Shown here in pieces: positions 56,983 to 61,852 of a stretch of 61,852 nt of DNA. Origin of the DNA: Siculibacillus lacustris (GTDB lineage Bacteria > Pseudomonadota > Alphaproteobacteria > Rhizobiales > Ancalomicrobiaceae); assembly GCF_004328075.1 (NCBI RefSeq), contig NZ_SJFN01000028.1, positions 1 through 61,852 on the forward strand. Direction: 5' to 3'. A program made the translations under genes and the position numbers. Each line of letters opens with the position of its first letter. Position 1 is the first letter of the stretch. Under the pieces are notes generated by a model. The model saw nothing but the letters and a program-made list of their open reading frames with translations, was not told where the DNA came from and did no database searches.

Positions 56983-57771
56983 TCACGCCTTCGCGAGCAC
57001 CGCGCCGAGACGCTTGCGGACCTCTTCGTTGCCGGCCAGCACCGAGCCGGCCTCGAGCATCCGGTCGCCGCCGTCGGCGTCGGTGACGAAGCCGCCGGCC
57101 TCGCGAATCATCACGATTCCCGCGGCCATGTCCCAGGCGTTGAGGCCGCGTTCCCAATAGGCGTCGAAGCGACCGGCGGCGGTCCAGGCGAGATCGAGCG
57201 CGGCGGCGCCACAGCGGCGGATGCCGGCGACCTCGTTCATCACCAGGCGCGCTTCGGCGAGGAAGCGGCCGTGATCGCCCTGCCCGAGGAACGGAAAGCC
57301 GGAGCCGATCACGCATTCCGCGAGGTTGGAGCGGGTGGCGACGCGCAGGCGGCGGTCGTTGAGGAAGGCGCCGCCGCCGCGCTCGGCGACGAAGAGCTCG
57401 TCCATCACCGGATTGTAGATGACGCCGGCGACCAATTGGCCCTGGCGTTCGAGCGCCACCGAGATCGCGAAGATCGGGATGCCGTGCAGGAAGTTGGTGG
57501 TGCCGTCGAGCGGGTCGACGATCCAGCGGAAGGCCGGGTCGGAGCCTTCGACGACGCCGCGCTCCTCCATCAGGAAGCCGTAGGTCGGGCGGACCCGGGA
57601 GAGTTCCTCGAACAGGATCTGCTCGGCCTTGCGGTCGGCGGCCGAGACGAAGTCGGCCGGGCCTTTGTGGGAGACCTGCAGGTTCTCGACCTCGCCGAAG
57701 TCGCGGGTGAGCGCGCGACCGGCCTTGCGGACCGCGTCGACCATGACGTTGAGGAGTGCGGAGCGTGCCAT
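56983..57771 (-). CDS. suhB: Inositol-1-monophosphatase (SuhB)
   Basis: A 262-residue Mg-dependent phosphatase. Motifs are LMEERGVVEG (metal Glu), WIVDPLDGTTNFLHG and GLNAWDMAAGIVMIREAGG. It dephosphorylates myo-inositol phosphates, and SuhB also aids rRNA antitermination in E. coli. It is the second member of this family in the window. Confidence 0.93.
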   Translation of the reverse strand: MARSALLNVMVDAVRKAGRALTRDFGEVENLQVSHKGPADFVSAADRKAEQILFEELSRVRPTYGFLMEERGVVEGSDPAFRWIVDPLDGTTNFLHGIPIFAISVALERQGQLVAGVIYNPVMDELFVAERGGGAFLNDRRLRVATRSNLAECVIGSGFPFLGQGDHGRFLAEARLVMNEVAGIRRCGAAALDLAWTAAGRFDAYWERGLNAWDMAAGIVMIREAGGFVTDADGGDRMLEAGSVLAGNEEVRKRLGAVLAKA

Positions 57772-57902
57772 CGAAGAATCCCGTGGTTGGCGTCGCGCTT
57801 CCCGCGGGGGAAACGACGGTCGGCGCCGCGCGCGGGCGGCGGCCGGAAAAGGGTCGGCCTCTGGTCATCACGAAATCGGGGCCGGTTCAAGCGAAAAGCG
57901 CG

Positions 57903-59075
57903 TCAGCGAGCCGCCGGCGGGGCTTCCTTGGGGGCGGGCGCGGCCGGATCGTCGAGGTCGTCCTCCGGGCCGGGGCGCGCCGGGGCGATGGTCGCGGCCT
58001 CGCCGTCGATGGCGTCGGCGGCGGCCTCGGCACGGCGGCGATCGTCGGCGGAGAGGTTCGACAGGCGGGTCTCCAGCCACAAATCGGACAGGCCCTGGCG
58101 CTTGGCGAGCATATGCCACTTCCACGCCTCGACCGGATCGAAGCCGGCGCCGAGCCCGGTCGCATACATCCGGGCGAGGCGGTTGCGGCCGATGGCGTTG
58201 CCGCGCAGGGCCGAGCGATGGAGCCAGACGAAGGCGGAATCGATGTCCTTGGCCACGCCGCGGCCGTTGGCGAGCATCAGGCCCCATTCGACTTCGGCGG
58301 CTTCGAAACCGGCCATCGCCGCCTCGCGCATCCATTTCGCGGCGGCGACCGGATCGGCGCCGGGCGCTTCGGGGTCGGACAGCAGCGTGGCATAGGCATA
58401 TTGCGCGTCGACGTTGCCGAGTGCCGCGGCGCGGCCGAGATAGGCGGCGGCGCGGGCGGGATCGCGGGCGGTGACCGAACCGTCGAGCAGCATCACCGCG
58501 GCGTCGTAGAGGGCGACCGGCTGGTCCTTCTCGGCGGCGGTCTGAAACAGGGCGAAGGCGCGGCGGCGATCGCGGGCGATGCCGCGGCCGTCGAGGAGCA
58601 TCTGGGCGAGGGCGGCGGCGGCCTCGCGATCGCCGCGGTCGGCGGCGAGACGGTACCACTCGGCGGCCTTCTCGGCCTTGCGCGGCACGCCGAGGCCGGT
58701 CTCGTAGAGGGTGCCGAGCATGGTCATGGCGGCGGCGTCGCCGGCTTCGGCGCGCGGGATGGCCTGGGCGAAGGCCGATACCCACAGGCCGCGCTGGAAG
58801 GCGGCATAGACCGGGTCGGCGCCCGGCTCGTCGCCGCTCGGCACCGGCGTCAAGGTCGAACCGGCGAGGGTCGGCAGCGGAACCGCGACCGGCAGGCCGG
58901 TCATCGCCGGGGTGAAGGCGGCGCGCGGCAGCGGCACCGGCGCGGCGGTGCCGCGGGGGGCGGCGGGACGGGCGGCGGTCGGCTTCTTCGGCGGGTCGCC
59001 GGCCGCGATCAGGCCGCCGGCGAGGATCGCGACGGCGCAGCGGAGAGCGAGCGATCCGGCGCGGGCGAGGGTCAT
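57903..59075 (-). CDS. Sel1-repeat (SEL1/TPR-like) secreted protein
   Basis: A 390-residue protein with an N-terminal signal segment (LALRCAVAILAGGLIAAGDP), a Pro/Ala-rich linker, and about six Sel1 repeats (LGTLYETGLGVPRKAEKAAE; LAQMLLDGRGIARDRRRAFA; LMLANGRGVAKDIDSAFVWL). The acidic tail ends with PAPKEAPPAAR. Sel1 proteins scaffold envelope complexes. It starts inside the thiE stop (ATGA overlap). Confidence 0.85.
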   Translation of the reverse strand: MTLARAGSLALRCAVAILAGGLIAAGDPPKKPTAARPAAPRGTAAPVPLPRAAFTPAMTGLPVAVPLPTLAGSTLTPVPSGDEPGADPVYAAFQRGLWVSAFAQAIPRAEAGDAAAMTMLGTLYETGLGVPRKAEKAAEWYRLAADRGDREAAAALAQMLLDGRGIARDRRRAFALFQTAAEKDQPVALYDAAVMLLDGSVTARDPARAAAYLGRAAALGNVDAQYAYATLLSDPEAPGADPVAAAKWMREAAMAGFEAAEVEWGLMLANGRGVAKDIDSAFVWLHRSALRGNAIGRNRLARMYATGLGAGFDPVEAWKWHMLAKRQGLSDLWLETRLSNLSADDRRRAEAAADAIDGEAATIAPARPGPEDDLDDPAAPAPKEAPPAAR

Positions 59076-59713
59076 GGCTTGGTCGCGGCCGGGGCGGCGA
59101 GCTCGGCGAGGCGGCGCTCGACCGCCGCGACCGCCGCGGCCGGGCCTTCCCCGTGGTTCCAGACGGCGTCGCGCAGCGCCACGAATTCGGCGCCGGTGGC
59201 GACCACCTCGTCGAGCGAGGCGAGATCGTTGCCGCCCATCACCACCACCGGCGGTTCGAACAGCGGCACCCACCATTCGGCGAGGTCGAGGGCGCGCGGC
59301 AGCGGCGTCGGCTCTTCTGCGCGGTCGAGGTCGCCGAGGAACAGGTAGTCGGCGCGGGTCTCGCCGACCTCCATCGCCTCGTGGCGGGTGGCGATGCCGC
59401 CGCAGCCGACGATGCCGTCGGGATGGAAGGTGTCGAGGGCGGCGGCGAGATCGGCGATGCCGGTGTCGACGTGGACGCCGTCGGCGCCGGCGCGACCGGC
59501 GGCGCGGGTGTCGTTGCGGACCAGCAGGGCGACGCCGCGGGCCTGGGCGATCGGCGCGAGGATCTCGGCGATGCGGCGGCGGGTCATGTCGGAGCCGGCG
59601 TCGAGGGCGACCAGCAGCGAGGCGACGTCGCCGGCGGCCAGCGTCGCTTCGAGCAGCGCCGGGAAGGTCGCGAGGTCGATGTCGCGGGGGGTGACGAGAT
59701 AGAGGCGGGTCAC
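59072..59713 (-). CDS. thiE: Thiamine phosphate synthase-like
   Basis: A 213-residue TIM-barrel protein: RLYLVTPRDIDLATFPALLE, LLVRNDTRAAGRAGADGVHV and DYLFLGDL match ThiE in order, but canonical substrate residues are diverged (GVHVDTGI for GVHVGQ; LDLAEWW in the late loop). It may make thiamine phosphate or have changed specificity. It overlaps the Sel1 gene by 4 bases. Confidence 0.75.
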   Translation of the reverse strand: MTRLYLVTPRDIDLATFPALLEATLAAGDVASLLVALDAGSDMTRRRIAEILAPIAQARGVALLVRNDTRAAGRAGADGVHVDTGIADLAAALDTFHPDGIVGCGGIATRHEAMEVGETRADYLFLGDLDRAEEPTPLPRALDLAEWWVPLFEPPVVVMGGNDLASLDEVVATGAEFVALRDAVWNHGEGPAAAVAAVERRLAELAAPAATKP

Positions 59714-59828
59714 GGAACGGTCCTTCGCAGGCGGCGCGCAGCGCGCGGGATCGGGGAGCGGACGAGAGGGTGCGCGCCGGCTCGTCAGATCGTCCGCGAA
59801 TCGGGCGTGGTGATGGCGGCGATGAGAC

Positions 59829-59861
59829 GACGGCCCGGACGCGGGTGGCGTCCGGGCCGTC
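59829..59861 (-). terminator. Terminator downstream of pgk
   Basis: A 14-bp perfect stem GACGGCCCGGACGC/GCGTCCGGGCCGTC with a 5-base loop lies 45 bp after the pgk stop, on the path toward thiE. The T-run is weak. Confidence 0.7.
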
Positions 59862-59905
59862 GGAGAGTGGGAGCGGGGCGTGGGGCGCGCCCCCCGCGGG
59901 CCGCG

Positions 59906-61102
59906 TCAGGCCTTGCGCAGGCACTCGACGCCGGGCAGGGCCTTGCCTTCCATCCATTCCAGGAAGGCGCCGCCGGCGGTCGAGATGTAGGTGAACTGGT
60001 CGGCGACGCCGGCCTGGTTCAGCGCCGAGACGGTGTCGCCACCGCCGGCCACCGCGATGATCTCGCCGGCCGCCGCCTTGGCGCCGACCGCACGGGCGAC
60101 GGCGTTGGTGGCGGTGTCGAAGGGCGGGATCTCGAAGGCGCCGAACGGGCCGTTCCACACCACCGTCTTGATCTTGGCGAGCAGCGCGATCACCGCGGCG
60201 ATCGACGCCGGACCCGCGTCGAGCACCATCTCGTCGGCGGCGATGTCGCCGTTGACGACCACCCGGTTGGCGGCGCCGGCCTTGAATTCCTTCGCAGCGA
60301 GGCCGTCGACGGGCAGCACGATGGTGCAGCCGGCGGCCTTGGCCTTCTCGACGATCTCCAGCGCGGTCGGGGCGAGGTCGTGTTCGCACAGCGACTTGCC
60401 GACCGCGACACCTTCGGCGGCGAGGAAGGTGTTGGCCATGCCGCCACCGATGATCAGATAGTCGACCTTCTTGACCAGATTGCCGAGCAGTTCGAGCTTC
60501 GAGGACACCTTGGCGCCGCCGACGATCGCCGCGACCGGCCGGGTCGGGGCCTCGAGCGCCTTGGTCAGGGCATCGAGTTCCTTCTGCATGCAGCGACCGG
60601 CATAGGCCGGCAGCACATGGGCGAGGCCCTCGGTGGTGGCATGCGCCCGGTGGGCGGTGGCGAAGGCGTCGTTGACGTAGAGGTCACCGAGGGCGGCCAG
60701 CGCCGCCACGTGCTCGGGGGTGTTCTTCTCTTCGCCCTTGTAGAAGCGGGTGTTCTCGAGCAGCAGGACGTCGCCGTCCTTCAATTTGGCGATCGCGTCG
60801 GCGGCGACCGGGCCGATCGAATCGGCGGCGAAGGCGACCGGGCGGCCGAGGCGCGAGGCGACCGGCTCGACCAGCTGGGCGAGCGAGGACTTGGCTTCCG
60901 GCCCGTCCTTGGGACGGCCGAAATGGGCGAGCAGGATCACCTTGCCGCCCTTGTCGGCGATTTCGGTGATGGTCGGCAGAACGGCCCGGATACGGGTGTC
61001 GTCGGTGACGACGCCGTTCTCCATGGGGACGTTGAGATCGACGCGGACGAGGACGCGCTTGCCCTTCACGTCGGCATCGTCGAGGGTCTTGAAGGCGCTC
61101 AT
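59906..61102 (-). CDS. pgk: Phosphoglycerate kinase
   Basis: A 398-residue glycolytic enzyme: [40 protein letters not shown] (substrate arginine), [34 protein letters not shown] and [16 protein letters not shown]. The length is normal and ATG 61102 has AGGAGAAGAG upstream. It is downstream of gap. Confidence 0.98.
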   Translation of the reverse strand: MSAFKTLDDADVKGKRVLVRVDLNVPMENGVVTDDTRIRAVLPTITEIADKGGKVILLAHFGRPKDGPEAKSSLAQLVEPVASRLGRPVAFAADSIGPVAADAIAKLKDGDVLLLENTRFYKGEEKNTPEHVAALAALGDLYVNDAFATAHRAHATTEGLAHVLPAYAGRCMQKELDALTKALEAPTRPVAAIVGGAKVSSKLELLGNLVKKVDYLIIGGGMANTFLAAEGVAVGKSLCEHDLAPTALEIVEKAKAAGCTIVLPVDGLAAKEFKAGAANRVVVNGDIAADEMVLDAGPASIAAVIALLAKIKTVVWNGPFGAFEIPPFDTATNAVARAVGAKAAAGEIIAVAGGGDTVSALNQAGVADQFTYISTAGGAFLEWMEGKALPGVECLRKA

Positions 61103-61131
61103 GGCTCTTCTCCTGATGGTCGAGACGCGAT

Positions 61132-61155
61132 GAGGGCCGGCAATTGCCGGCCCTC
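61132..61155. terminator. 24-bp perfect palindrome between gap and pgk
   Basis: GAGGGCCGGCAA and its inverted copy meet without a spacer. It lies 20 bp after the gap stop and 30 bp before pgk. It may be an attenuator or a 3'-end stabilising hairpin that sets the gap:pgk ratio. Confidence 0.6.
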
Positions 61156-61175
61156 GCTCGGGTTTCCCGTCGGGC

Positions 61176-61852
61176 TCAGACGAGCTTGCCCATGGCGACG
61201 GCGGTGTCGGCCATGCGGTTGGAGAAGCCCCACTCGTTGTCGTACCAGGACAGCACGCGGACGAAGTCGCCGGCCATCACCCGGGTCTCGAGCAGATGGG
61301 CGGTGGACGACGCCGGGTCGTGGTTGAAGTCGGAGGAGACCAGCTTCTCCTTGGTGTAGGCCAGCACGCCCTTGAGCGGGCCGTCGGCGGCGGCGACCAG
61401 GGCGGCGTTGACCTCTTCGACCGTCGTGGCGCGCTTGGCGACGAAGTTGAAGTCGACCACCGAGACGTTGGGGGTCGGCACGCGGATCGCCACGCCGTCG
61501 AGCTTGCCCTTGAGTTCCGGCAGAACCAGACCGACCGCCTTGGCCGCCCCGGTCGAGGTCGGGATCATCGACAAGGCCGCGGCACGGGCCCGGTAGAGGT
61601 CCTTGTGCAGGGTGTCGAGGGTCGGCTGGTCGCCGGTGTAGCTGTGGATGGTGGTCATGAAGCCGTGGTCGATGCCGATGGCGTCGTTCAGGGCCTTGGC
61701 GATCGGCGACAGGCAGTTGGTGGTGCACGAGGCGTTGGACACGATCAGGTGCTCGGCGGTGAGCTTGTCGTGGTTGACGCCGTAGACCACGGTCAGGTCG
61801 GCGTTCTCGCCGGGGGCCGAGATCAGCACGCGCTTGGCGCCGGCGGCGAGCT
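61176..61852 (-). CDS. gap: Glyceraldehyde-3-phosphate dehydrogenase, C-terminal part
   Basis: The last 225 residues; the 5' end lies beyond the window. [19 protein letters not shown] holds the catalytic Cys, [15 protein letters not shown] the following loop, [20 protein letters not shown] the Pi site, and [17 protein letters not shown] the C-terminal NAD-binding segment. It is upstream of pgk on the same strand. Confidence 0.97.
   Translation of the reverse strand, partial: LAAGAKRVLISAPGENADLTVVYGVNHDKLTAEHLIVSNASCTTNCLSPIAKALNDAIGIDHGFMTTIHSYTGDQPTLDTLHKDLYRARAAALSMIPTSTGAAKAVGLVLPELKGKLDGVAIRVPTPNVSVVDFNFVAKRATTVEEVNAALVAAADGPLKGVLAYTKEKLVSSDFNHDPASSTAHLLETRVMAGDFVRVLSWYDNEWGFSNRMADTAVAMGKLV

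Overview
The window is a high-GC segment of an alphaproteobacterial chromosome, most likely Hyphomicrobiales (Rhizobiales). The evidence is a three-gene proton-translocating transhydrogenase (pntAA-pntAB-pntB) next to a tiny aa3-type cytochrome oxidase subunit IV gene, an rcdA/DUF1465 cell-cycle adaptor, the rluD-rpoH and rpsU/purK/purE/DUF465 neighbourhoods, and a split MotA/MotB-like envelope pair. No rRNA, tRNA or CRISPR array was seen.

Positions 1-8200 are accessory DNA. They begin with the right end of an IS21-family element (istB 3' end plus 23-bp terminal repeats). A tightly overlapping phage block follows: a GpZ-like tail protein, a small-terminase-like protein, a GpA-type large terminase, and two related unknown proteins. 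Beyond a bidirectional terminator lie an unknown minus-strand gene, a 13-bp inverted-repeat control region, and an AT-richer island with a peptidoglycan-binding-like protein and a uracil-DNA-glycosylase-fold protein. The region closes with an AbrB-Doc toxin-antitoxin module preceded by two palindromic operators.

Positions 8200-31300 are core genes: an ABC1/UbiB-like kinase, the transhydrogenase operon, two lipoproteins, ribosomal protein bS21, purine carboxylation genes (purE/purK), an HD-GYP regulator, a chemotaxis receptor, a TauE/SafE permease, an EamA half-transporter, enolase, a universal stress protein, propionyl-CoA synthetase, a glycosyltransferase, an inositol-monophosphatase-family enzyme and an RluD-type pseudouridine synthase.

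Positions 31300-36500 hold rpoH and prfC with an 825-residue TIR-helical-LRR protein between them. Its C-terminal part has at least eleven exact 22-residue leucine-rich repeats and visibly lower GC than its N-terminal part. It is the most unusual gene here and the best candidate for an undescribed (possibly anti-phage) sensor/effector.

Positions 36500-61852 are mostly core again: rpmE, an MsbA-like ABC exporter, a malate/lactate dehydrogenase-family enzyme, lysA, a MATE transporter, ettA, a class II amidotransferase, PPK2, a HAD phosphatase, an RHH regulator/SRPBCC pair divergent from a KefB-like antiporter, a PfkB kinase with a nine-codon upstream ORF, rcdA, MotA/MotB-like proteins, an inositol monophosphatase, a Sel1 protein, thiE, pgk and the 3' part of gap. 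Gene starts were chosen by Shine-Dalgarno spacing, overlap and family length; functions are inferred from motifs read by eye, with no database search.
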